From positions 1 to 5,939 of the forward strand of contig JAIRPZ010000277.1 in assembly GCA_031256755.1 (NCBI GenBank): a stretch of 5,939 nucleotides of DNA, given 5' to 3'. How positions within the stretch are numbered: the first letter of the stretch is position 1; every line of letters starts with the position of its first letter. Below are positions 1 through 5,640 of the stretch, piece after piece. The notes beneath the pieces are model-generated. The model saw only the letters and a list, made by a program, of their open reading frames with translations, did no database searches and was not told where the DNA came from. The position numbers and the translations under genes were made by a program. Source of the DNA: Planctomycetaceae bacterium (GTDB lineage: Bacteria; Planctomycetota; Planctomycetia; Pirellulales; Thermoguttaceae).

Positions 1-1
1 G

Positions 2-79
2 TTTCCGCAGAGGATTGCTGCCGGTGAGGCGGCACGGCATTTTGAGAAAAAGCGTCTGTCCCGCCTGCTGACAGGATAG
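2..79 (+). CDS. possible C-terminal end of a gene entering from the left (partial)
   Basis: Frame 2 is open from the window edge to a TAG at 77-79 and would encode 25 residues, including AGEAARHFEKKRLSRLLTG. The other two plus-strand frames hit stops within this stretch. The peptide is basic and helix-like, as many bacterial C-termini are, but it is too short to assign to a family. If real, it converges with the corrinoid protein gene, with about 170 bases between the two stop codons. It could equally be chance open frame, so confidence is low. Confidence 0.35.
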   Translation, partial: FPQRIAAGEAARHFEKKRLSRLLTG

Positions 80-110
80 CGGCAGAAACGAAAACGGCAA
101 ATATAATCGG

Positions 111-134
111 CATTGATTGCTGCGGGTATCAATG
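111..134. repeat. small dyad downstream of the possible partial gene
   Basis: CATTGAT at 111-117 and ATCAATG at 128-134 form a perfect 7-bp stem with a 10-base loop. It lies 32 bases after the TAG at 79 and could lie in the 3' end of a transcript from the left. The stem is AT-rich and is not followed by a clean T run, so I do not call it a terminator. Confidence 0.25.
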
Positions 135-169
135 ACGTTTGAATCTGTCGCAACTCAATTGATGACACC

Positions 170-184
170 GTTTTGCTCTTAATT
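170..184 (+). repeat. 15-bp direct repeat, copy 1
   Basis: GTTTTGCTCTTAATT occurs here and again exactly at 5622-5636 in the same orientation. The match does not extend on either side. This copy lies in the gene-free stretch at 80-249, downstream of the corrinoid protein gene. The other copy sits just past the end of the transposase remnant. It may be a leftover of a mobile-element end or may be coincidence. Confidence 0.4.
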
Positions 185-249
185 TTAATAAACAAATATC
201 TAATGAATCATTTTTAATCTGTCAAGAGCGGTTTTTCTGCCGGCAGCCG

Positions 250-906
250 TTATCCGGCGGTCGTTCCGCTGTTTTTTTGTGCGGCGATTCCTTTTGCCCA
301 GTTGAGGGTGTCGATAGCCGTTTTCCCGTAAAAGTCCGCTCCGACCCGCTCGGCAAGCAGCCCGCTTGCCGCCGCGCCGCCGACACACATATTCACGGCT
401 GACCGCAAACCGGCATTTTTAACGGCTTCCATCGTTTCAATCACGGACTTGTAGCATGTTGTCAACAGAACGCTCATGCCGACAAAATCCGGTTTGTGTT
501 CCTGAATGGCGGCAACGAACTTTTCCGGCGGTACGTCCACACCCAAATCAACCACGTTGAAACCGCTGCTTCGGAAAACCATTGCCGTAATATCTTTGCC
601 GATGTTGTGGACATCGTGCCGTACGGTTCCGATGACAAGCGTTTTCTTATTCCTCTGTTCGTCTGCGTCCAGTTTCAGGAATGGTGCGAGTTTGTCCATT
701 GCCTGCTTCATTAGTACGCCGCCGAACATTAAATCGGGGATGAAGGCTTCTCCCTGGTCAAAACGTTCACCGAGTAATTCCATACCGGCGTTGCAGATAT
801 TAACGATTTCTTTTGCGTCTGTCCCGTTGCCGAGCAGTGTTTGGATTTCAGCCATAACCGTATCTGTTTCGCAGTGGGCAATGGCATTTTTTAGTTTTTC
901 CGGCAT
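250..906 (-). CDS. methyltransferase cognate corrinoid protein (MtaC/MtbC/MttC-like)
   Basis: This is a cytoplasmic cobalamin-binding methyl carrier. In this family one methyltransferase loads a methyl group from a donor such as methanol, a methylamine, a betaine or a methoxylated compound onto Co(I). A second transfers it to a C1 acceptor. The 218-residue product has the usual size and order. Residues about 1-80 form the helical cap, and about 88-205 form the Rossmann-like B12 domain. The cobalt-ligand motif DxHxxG is DVHNIG at 98-103, with His100 as the expected lower axial ligand. S145-V-L and G176-G177 are the other cofactor-tail motifs. ATG at 904-906 has only a weak GGA upstream. No partner methyltransferase is visible in the window, so the substrate cannot be named. 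Methionine synthase is excluded because the usual extra domains are absent. The family call is strong; the subtype is open. Confidence 0.93.
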   Translation of the reverse strand: MPEKLKNAIAHCETDTVMAEIQTLLGNGTDAKEIVNICNAGMELLGERFDQGEAFIPDLMFGGVLMKQAMDKLAPFLKLDADEQRNKKTLVIGTVRHDVHNIGKDITAMVFRSSGFNVVDLGVDVPPEKFVAAIQEHKPDFVGMSVLLTTCYKSVIETMEAVKNAGLRSAVNMCVGGAAASGLLAERVGADFYGKTAIDTLNWAKGIAAQKNSGTTAG

Positions 907-964
907 AGAATTCCGTTTTCCGTTAGAAAAAATTGTCTGCGTCAGTTAAAATCAACGCTGCGGT

Positions 965-992
965 ATTCTAGCCGTTTTTACCGGATTGTCAA
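965..992 (-). promoter_or_regulatory. sigma70-type promoter for the corrinoid protein gene
   Basis: Read on the minus strand, TTGACA (987-992) and TAGAAT (965-970) are separated by 16 bases. The -35 box is perfect and the -10 differs from TATAAT at one position. Transcription would start near 958, giving a leader of about 50 bases before the ATG at 904-906. I see no riboswitch-sized structure in that short leader, so a cobalamin riboswitch is unlikely here. Confidence 0.75.
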
Positions 993-1114
993 GAGAAAAG
1001 CAGGTTCCGGCTTGTTCTCTGACGGGAGCGGTGACGGACGGCGGAGAAAACAGCGGAACAAAATTGCCGAGGTATTCCGAGTATTTTTTCATGCGCCAAT
1101 ACGAATCGCAACGC

Positions 1115-1143
1115 TTGACGGGCGGCAACTGCCGCATTAAAAT
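1115..1143 (+). promoter_or_regulatory. sigma70-type promoter for the DUF6677-like gene
   Basis: TTGACG (1115-1120) and TAAAAT (1138-1143) are separated by exactly 17 bases. Each box differs from consensus at one position. Transcription would begin near 1150, about 40 bases before the ATG at 1190. This placement supports 1190 as the start and argues against the longer open frame from 986. The spacer and the start region each contain a dyad, described separately. Confidence 0.72.
1122..1135. promoter_or_regulatory. dyad inside the promoter spacer, candidate operator
   Basis: GCGGCA (1122-1127) and TGCCGC (1130-1135) form a perfect 6-bp inverted repeat with a 2-base centre. It lies wholly between the -35 and -10 boxes, a classic position for a repressor or a MerR-type activator. 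The short length and the frequency of CGGCA in this DNA leave room for coincidence. Confidence 0.4.
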
Positions 1144-1150
1144 ACGGCGG

Positions 1151-1169
1151 TGTGCCGATAATCGGCACA
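1151..1169. promoter_or_regulatory. 19-bp dyad at the predicted transcription start, candidate operator
   Basis: TGTGCCGATAATCGGCACA has perfect 8-bp arms around a 3-base centre. It begins about 8 bases after the -10 box, covering roughly +1 to +19. That is the expected place for a dimeric repressor to block initiation. As RNA it would form a stable hairpin at the very 5' end of the message, so a role in mRNA stability is an alternative. It ends 20 bases before the ATG at 1190. No regulator gene is visible in the window. Confidence 0.5.
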
Positions 1170-1189
1170 AACAAGGATTCCGTACCCGA

Positions 1190-1723
1190 ATGACCGATTT
1201 TCCCGCAGCCGCTGCCGAACAAACTATCAACTTGAAAAATCCCTTCCTCGCCGGATTTCTGGCTTGGCTTGTGCCGGGACTGGGACATTATTATCAGGGA
1301 CGCTTTGCAAAGGCGTTGCTGTTTTTCTTTTGCATTGTTCCGACATTTCTTATCGGATGCCGGCTGGGAAGCAGTGCCGAAGCCGGTACGGCACGGAATG
1401 TCTATTGGTCATGGCGGAACGCCGACCAGAGATTTTGGATGATTCCGCAGGGTTGCCTCGGTTTGGCGGCAGTTCCGGCAGGGTTTCATGCATGGCAGAT
1501 ACGTTCCGGTCAAAAACCGTTGTTAGGACGGGTTATGGTGCCGCCCAAACTTTACCCCGGCGACCGCAGCGGTGTCGAACCGTCTATGGAAACCATTCAG
1601 CAGCAATTGCCGCTTTTTGAATTGGGAACGTACTTAACAGCCATTGCCGGTCTGATGAACTTGCTGGTGATTTTTGATGCGGCAGACGGACCCATGTCAG
1701 CACGGCGGAAAGAAAAAAAATAA
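1190..1723 (+). CDS. DUF6677-like small membrane protein (planctomycete family)
   Basis: The 177-residue product is a predicted inner-membrane protein of unknown function. Hydrophobic segments lie at about residues 19-33, 41-60, 85-103 and 147-163. The first carries PGLGHYYQGR (29-38), a pattern shared with TM2-like small membrane proteins. The C-terminus has the family-like ELGTYLTAIAGLMNLLVIFD stretch (144-163) and ends in a basic tail (ARRKEKK). From memory this arrangement is typical of the planctomycete family DUF6677, and it is my main taxonomic clue. I chose ATG at 1190 for three reasons: the promoter at 1115-1143 lies just upstream, residues encoded from 986 onward look non-coding, and the family begins close to this point. 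An AAGGA 12 bases upstream is a weak ribosome-binding site. The malic enzyme ATG lies 125 bases after the stop, so co-transcription is possible. Confidence 0.82.
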   Translation: MTDFPAAAAEQTINLKNPFLAGFLAWLVPGLGHYYQGRFAKALLFFFCIVPTFLIGCRLGSSAEAGTARNVYWSWRNADQRFWMIPQGCLGLAAVPAGFHAWQIRSGQKPLLGRVMVPPKLYPGDRSGVEPSMETIQQQLPLFELGTYLTAIAGLMNLLVIFDAADGPMSARRKEKK

Positions 1724-1762
1724 CGCACCGCTCGTCCCCTCCGGTCAAAAGCATCGCCCGCA

Positions 1763-1796
1763 TCATTTTCATGATAAAATGAGACAGGAAGTGTCT
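1763..1796. promoter_or_regulatory. two adjacent dyads in the malic enzyme leader
   Basis: TCATTTT (1763-1769) pairs with AAAATGA (1776-1782) around a 6-base loop. AGACA (1782-1786) pairs with TGTCT (1792-1796) around a 5-base loop. They lie 53-86 bases before the malic enzyme ATG, in a gap with no good promoter boxes. They may be a leader structure or a binding site, or chance; nothing in the sequence decides this. Confidence 0.25.
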
Positions 1797-1848
1797 GCAA
1801 CATGGCACTCTTTTTCATTTTCATTTCTGTTTCCGCTTTTTGAATACG

Positions 1849-3003
1849 ATGGACTACGCCGCCGAATCGCTGAAAAAACATTACGAATGGAGGGGCAAAA
1901 TCGAAGTGATCTGCCGTTCGCCTCTCGAAAATAAGGACGATCTTTCTCTCGCTTACACCCCCGGTGTGGCGCAGCCGTGCCTCGAAATTCAGAAAGACAT
2001 CCGCAAAAGTTTTGAACTGACCCGGCGGGGCAATCTTGTTGCCGTCATCACGGACGGCACTGCTGTTCTGGGTCTCGGCGACATCGGTCCCGAAGCCGGT
2101 ATGCCGGTGATGGAAGGAAAATGCGCTCTCTTCAAAACTTTCGGCGGAGTCGATGCCGTGCCGATTTGCCTGCGCACCAAAGACACTGACGAAATTGTCA
2201 ATACAGTCCGCTTGCTTGCGGGCAGTTTCGGCGGAATTAATCTCGAAGACATTTCCGCTCCCCGATGTTTTGAAATTGAACGCCGTCTGCAAGAATGTTG
2301 CGGTATTCCGGTATTCCACGATGACCAGCACGGTACAGCCGTTGTAACGCTTGCGGCGATGCTTAATGCGTTAAAACTGACCGGCAGACGGTTTGATGAA
2401 ATTTCGGTGGTTACTTGCGGAGCGGGGGCGGCAGGCATTGCGGTCATCCGTTTGCTGATGGCGATGGGGTTGCAAGAGGTGATTCTCTGTGACCGGCAGG
2501 GGGCGATTTACGAGGGGCGGGACAATCTCAATGCCGAGAAAGCGGAGATGGCAGCCGTCACAAACCGGCGGAAAAAGAGCGGTACCCTTGCTGATGTGCT
2601 GAAAGGGGCGGACGTATTTATCGGTGTTTCGTCTCCGAATTGTGTCAGCGGGGAGATGATTCGGAGTATGAATCCGCAGCCGGTGATTTTTGCGATGGCG
2701 AATCCGGTGCCGGAGATTTTGCCGGATGCGGCGAAAGCGGCGGGAGCCGCCGTTGTCGGAACGGGACGGAGTGATTTTCCGAATCAGATCAACAATGTGC
2801 TGGCATTTCCGGGCATTTTTCGGGGGGCATTAGATGTCCGGGCGGAAAGGATCACGGATGCAATGAAGATAGCGGCGGCGAAAGCGATTGCGGGTATGGT
2901 TTCTGATGCGGAACTTTCGGCGGATTATATTATTCCGAGTCCGCTGAACCGGCGAGTGGCTCCGGCAGTCGCCGAAGCGGTCGCCGAAGCAGCAAAGGAG
3001 TGA
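1849..3003 (+). CDS. malic enzyme, short bacterial form (probably NAD-dependent)
   Basis: This cytoplasmic enzyme decarboxylates malate oxidatively to pyruvate and CO2, reducing NAD(P). The 384-residue product has both expected domains and lacks the phosphotransacetylase-like C-terminal extension of long MaeB proteins. In the N-terminal domain, YTPGVA (36-41) supplies the catalytic Tyr36. TDGTAVLGLGDIGPEAGMPV (68-87) leads to the catalytic Lys91. Metal ligands are expected at Glu133, Asp134 and Asp159 (FHDDQHGTA). In the NAD-binding domain, GAGAAG (191-196) is the dinucleotide loop. Asp215 after strand 2 favours NAD over NADP, though this is inference. ANPVPEI (284-290) and the NNV segment (315-317) complete the active site. 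ATG at 1849 is chosen over an in-frame TTG at 1840, because MDYAAESL fits family starts. Neither has a clear ribosome-binding site. All key residues are present, so it should be active. Confidence 0.95.
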   Translation: MDYAAESLKKHYEWRGKIEVICRSPLENKDDLSLAYTPGVAQPCLEIQKDIRKSFELTRRGNLVAVITDGTAVLGLGDIGPEAGMPVMEGKCALFKTFGGVDAVPICLRTKDTDEIVNTVRLLAGSFGGINLEDISAPRCFEIERRLQECCGIPVFHDDQHGTAVVTLAAMLNALKLTGRRFDEISVVTCGAGAAGIAVIRLLMAMGLQEVILCDRQGAIYEGRDNLNAEKAEMAAVTNRRKKSGTLADVLKGADVFIGVSSPNCVSGEMIRSMNPQPVIFAMANPVPEILPDAAKAAGAAVVGTGRSDFPNQINNVLAFPGIFRGALDVRAERITDAMKIAAAKAIAGMVSDAELSADYIIPSPLNRRVAPAVAEAVAEAAKE

Positions 3004-3019
3004 AAAAGCAGAAACGGAG

Positions 3020-3132
3020 AGAATTGATAACGGATCATTGATAATGAAAAATTGATAATTAGAAAACAAAGAATAAAACCGCTCACGGCATAAACTCTTC
3101 AACATCATCGTCAATTATCCATTTTCAATTCT
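3020..3132. repeat. AT-rich inverted repeat with 14-bp-phased direct repeats (MITE-like)
   Basis: The arms at 3020-3047 and 3105-3132 are inverted copies matching at 23 of 28 positions. They flank 57 bases that encode nothing I recognise. In and just beyond the left arm, ATTGATAA occurs at 3023-3030, 3037-3044 and 3051-3058, exactly 14 bases apart. The right arm, read on the minus strand, has the related ATTGAAAA and ATTGACGA with the same 14-base step. The structure fills the gap between malic enzyme and hydF. It could be a small non-autonomous element, a repeat array that binds a protein, or a transcript-end structure. A clean G+C-rich stem with a T run is absent. Confidence 0.6.
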
Positions 3133-3155
3133 TAATGCTGATGGTAAGGACTGTG

Positions 3156-3184
3156 TTGACAACGGCTTGCGGATCCATGATAAT
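3156..3184 (+). promoter_or_regulatory. sigma70-type promoter for hydF
   Basis: TTGACA (3156-3161) and GATAAT (3179-3184) are separated by 17 bases. The -35 is perfect, and the -10 differs from consensus at the first base. Transcription would start near 3191, giving a leader of about 43 bases. The leader lacks a Shine-Dalgarno sequence. The promoter separates hydF from the malic enzyme gene and sits 23 bases after the inverted repeat. Confidence 0.75.
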
Positions 3185-3234
3185 ATCCCGTACTGTATTT
3201 TCATGCGGTTTGCTTAACAAAATTTTATCCCATT

Positions 3235-4440
3235 ATGAACGAAACACCTTCTGCCAATCGGGTTCACATCGGTTTTTTCGGCACACGCAATGCCGGAAAG
3301 TCCAGTGTTGTCAATGCTGTTACCGGTCAAGACCTTGCTGTTGTGTCTGAAATTCGGGGAACCACAACCGATCCCGTTGCGAAAGCAATGGAACTTCTGC
3401 CGATGGGACCGGTCGTCATCATTGATACGCCCGGCATTGACGATGAAGGAACTCTCGGCGAACTCCGCGTCCGAAAAACAAAACAGGTATTGAACAAGTC
3501 AGACGTTGCTGTTCTCGTGATTGATGCCGCCGTCGGAAAATCCCAAGCGGATGACGAACTGATCGTGATTTTTCGTAACAAAAAAATACCGTTTATCATT
3601 GCGTACAATAAGGCGGATTTGATCTCATTACCGGATGCGGAAACTCAAAAGCAGACCGGTGTAATCTACATCAGTGCTGTTACAAAATATCAGATTGAGG
3701 AGTTGAAGAATCGGATTGCGGCACTTGCGGTGAAGGAAGAAAGTAAAATGCGTATTGCTGCCGACTTGATTCAGCCGTCGGATTTCGTCGTTCTCGTGGT
3801 TCCTATCGACAAGGCGGCACCGAAAGGGCGGCTGATTTTGCCGCAGCAGCAGACGATTCGGGACATCTTGGATGCCGGTGCAACAGCCATTGTTGTCCGG
3901 GAATTTGAACTTCGGGAAACGCTTGCCGCACTCGGTAAAAAACCGAAATTGGTGATTACCGACAGTCAGGCGTTTGCTAAAGTTGCCGCTGAAGTACCGA
4001 CAGATATTGGACTTACGTCGTTTTCAATTCTTTTTGCCCGCTACAAGGGATCGCTGCATTCGGCAGTGCAAGGGGTGAAAATGCTTGACCGGCTGACGGA
4101 AGCGGATACGGTTTTGATTGCCGAGGGCTGCACGCATCACCGGCAATGTGATGACATCGGAACGGTGAAACTGCCGAAGTGGATTCGGGATTATACCGGC
4201 AAGGAAATCCGGTTTGCGTTCACATCGGGAACGGAATTTCCTGACGATTTATCGCCGTATAAATTGGTGGTTCACTGCGGCGGCTGTATGCTGAACGAGC
4301 GTGAAATGAAGTACCGTGTTAAATGTGCGCAGGACCAAAACATTCCGATCACCAACTACGGCATTGCGATAGCGTTTATGCAGGGGATTGTACCGCGGTG
4401 TCTGGCGATGCTGCCCGGTTTTGCCGAAGTGTCAGCATAG
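3235..4440 (+). CDS. hydF: [FeFe]-hydrogenase H-cluster maturation GTPase HydF
   Basis: HydF is the scaffold on which HydE and HydG build the two-iron subcluster of [FeFe]-hydrogenase, which it then delivers to HydA. The 401-residue product has the usual length. Its N-terminal GTPase domain has the P-loop GTRNAGKS (16-23), a TTT switch (43-45), DTPG (64-67), NKAD (125-128) and SAV (147-149). The C-terminal cluster-binding domain shows the family signature CxHx45HCxxC: Cys299, His301, His347, Cys348 and Cys351. These are the ligands for its [4Fe-4S] cluster. Plain Era/EngA-type GTPases lack this cysteine region, so the call is firm. hydE, hydG and the hydrogenase itself are not in the window. 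The gene has its own promoter. The last 85 bases lie opposite the run-on end of a decayed minus-strand gene. Confidence 0.97.
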   Translation: MNETPSANRVHIGFFGTRNAGKSSVVNAVTGQDLAVVSEIRGTTTDPVAKAMELLPMGPVVIIDTPGIDDEGTLGELRVRKTKQVLNKSDVAVLVIDAAVGKSQADDELIVIFRNKKIPFIIAYNKADLISLPDAETQKQTGVIYISAVTKYQIEELKNRIAALAVKEESKMRIAADLIQPSDFVVLVVPIDKAAPKGRLILPQQQTIRDILDAGATAIVVREFELRETLAALGKKPKLVITDSQAFAKVAAEVPTDIGLTSFSILFARYKGSLHSAVQGVKMLDRLTEADTVLIAEGCTHHRQCDDIGTVKLPKWIRDYTGKEIRFAFTSGTEFPDDLSPYKLVVHCGGCMLNEREMKYRVKCAQDQNIPITNYGIAIAFMQGIVPRCLAMLPGFAEVSA

Positions 4441-5630
4441 AACAAAGACCCGCCCCCGCACCGCCGCAAGTTGCTTCCGAAACCGGACATTTTGCATCCT
4501 CCGCCGGCGGACCAACTCGGTTTTCTTTTCAATTCTTCTGGTACCGGGTCATACTTCGGTGTCTCGAAACGTACACCCTCGTAGCCCTCATGCGTATCTG
4601 ATTCCCACATTTTCGTGTACCGCAATTGTTTCGGGTCATTCGGATTGGCAAGGAATTCGTCCCGATCTTGGGCAAATTTCGGATCGCGAATTCGGAACTG
4701 CCGCTCTGCTTCTTTCATATCTGCTTCCCATTGATCGATTTGCTCTTTCGTCCATTGAAGAAACCGCCATGACAGCACTTTTGCCAGTTGTTTCTCGCTT
4801 TCTCCGCCGTCCAGTGCTGCATGACAGGCGGTTTGGTACGCCATTAATTGTGTCTTGCGGTAAAAACCGGCACGCTCCGCAGATGGGCTGGATGCGTTAA
4901 TGCGTTTCCATATTGCTGCCGCCAGTTTTGCTTTGTCCACATAGTTTTCCTTCGGAATGTCTGGCAGGTCCATCCTCATCATGCTGTTTCCCACCCAAGG
5001 CGAAACGCCGAAATCTTCATAAAATGTCGGTTCGCCACCAAGACAGCTAATGCCGATAAAGGAAAGAATTGTGTTGTAACGGTAATTCCGGTGGATTTTA
5101 ATAAAGTAATGCTCCTCTTTCAGAATGAATTGTTTATGAACACCTCCCCAAAAATCATGAATTTTTCCTTTGGTAAGCAGCGGAGTTTTCAGCACCTGCT
5201 GCTCTGCCGCAGAGATGATGCCACTTCATAAACCACTCACTCATTTGGGCTAAACCGTCAGTTGTTGCAATCCAGACGGTATTGTTTACGGATTGATTTG
5301 ATTCGAGAGCAAAGAGACACAGGATTCGTGATGCAGTGAAATGGGGCTGATATTTTTACTGCCCGAACTGATCCCGGACGGACATGTGTTTGGCAAGGGA
5401 GTAAGTGCCGGAAAGATCGCGGCGGAACAGGGCAACACCGTAACATTGCGTTCCGGCGTTTTGAATTCTTCGTCGATGTCGGCGATCAATGCCGCACTTT
5501 CTTGCGGGAAACGTTTCATTAACGCCGCAATGTATTGGCAGGTGTCCGCAGCAAGAAAATGTTTGCTTTTTATACTCGACAGACCGGAGTATTCTAACAC
5601 CAATACACAGAGCGTTTTGAAGTTTTGCTC
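4356..5630 (-). pseudogene. decayed protein-coding gene, family not recognised
   Basis: Three successive minus-strand frames join into one protein-like reading. Segment A (5630 to about 5443) includes VLEYSGL, AADTCQYIAALMKRF and DIDEEFKTPERN. A one-base loss near 5443 moves into segment B (YGVALFRRDLSGTYSLAKHM, later VWIATTDGLAQMSEWFMKWHH). B is interrupted by TAA at 5356-5358. A second shift near 5215-5220 leads to segment C (SAAEQQVLKTPLLTKGKIHD onward), open down to 4359 with its stop at 4356-4358. C alone could be read as 279 residues from a GTG at 5195. The sensible protein sequence continuing upstream argues that it is a fragment. C contains an acidic, Trp- and Arg-rich helical region (about 4620-4800). 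Its last 30 or so codons run antisense into hydF, suggesting that the original stop near 4441 was lost. I do not recognise the family. Sequencing error rather than decay is possible. Confidence 0.65.
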
Positions 5631-5636
5631 TTAATT
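5622..5636 (+). repeat. 15-bp direct repeat, copy 2
   Basis: GTTTTGCTCTTAATT is identical to the copy at 170-184. It starts 5 bases beyond the transposase remnant's stop (5641-5643, minus strand) and overlaps the beginning of the decayed gene's first open segment. This is where the end of an insertion sequence would be expected. Confidence 0.4.
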
Positions 5637-5640
5637 GTTC

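Noticed and set aside
237..260. GC-rich palindromic stretch after the corrinoid protein stop, as a terminator
   Set aside because: The best stem is only about 5 bp (GCCGG/CCGGC), and on the minus strand it is followed by A residues rather than a T run.
986..1189. N-terminal extension of the DUF6677-like protein from a TTG at 986
   Set aside because: The extra 68 residues look non-coding. The segment also contains the promoter and both dyads for the gene, and the family-like sequence begins just after the ATG at 1190.
1840..1848. TTG at 1840 as the malic enzyme start
   Set aside because: It adds only three residues, has no ribosome-binding site, and an in-frame ATG follows at 1849 at the usual family start.
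1597..2447. Minus-strand open frames across the start of the malic enzyme gene
   Set aside because: They lie opposite a clear malic enzyme with all catalytic motifs. Their length reflects codon bias on the coding strand.
3004..3234. CRISPR array or attachment site in the repeat-rich gap before hydF
   Set aside because: The 8-base units with 6-base gaps are far too short for a CRISPR, there are no spacers of constant length, and no tRNA or integrase is nearby.
4388..5231. Plus-strand open frames opposite the decayed gene
   Set aside because: Their translations are Cys/Arg/Ser-rich with no recognisable motif, while the minus strand gives protein-like sequence over the same bases. They are shadows.
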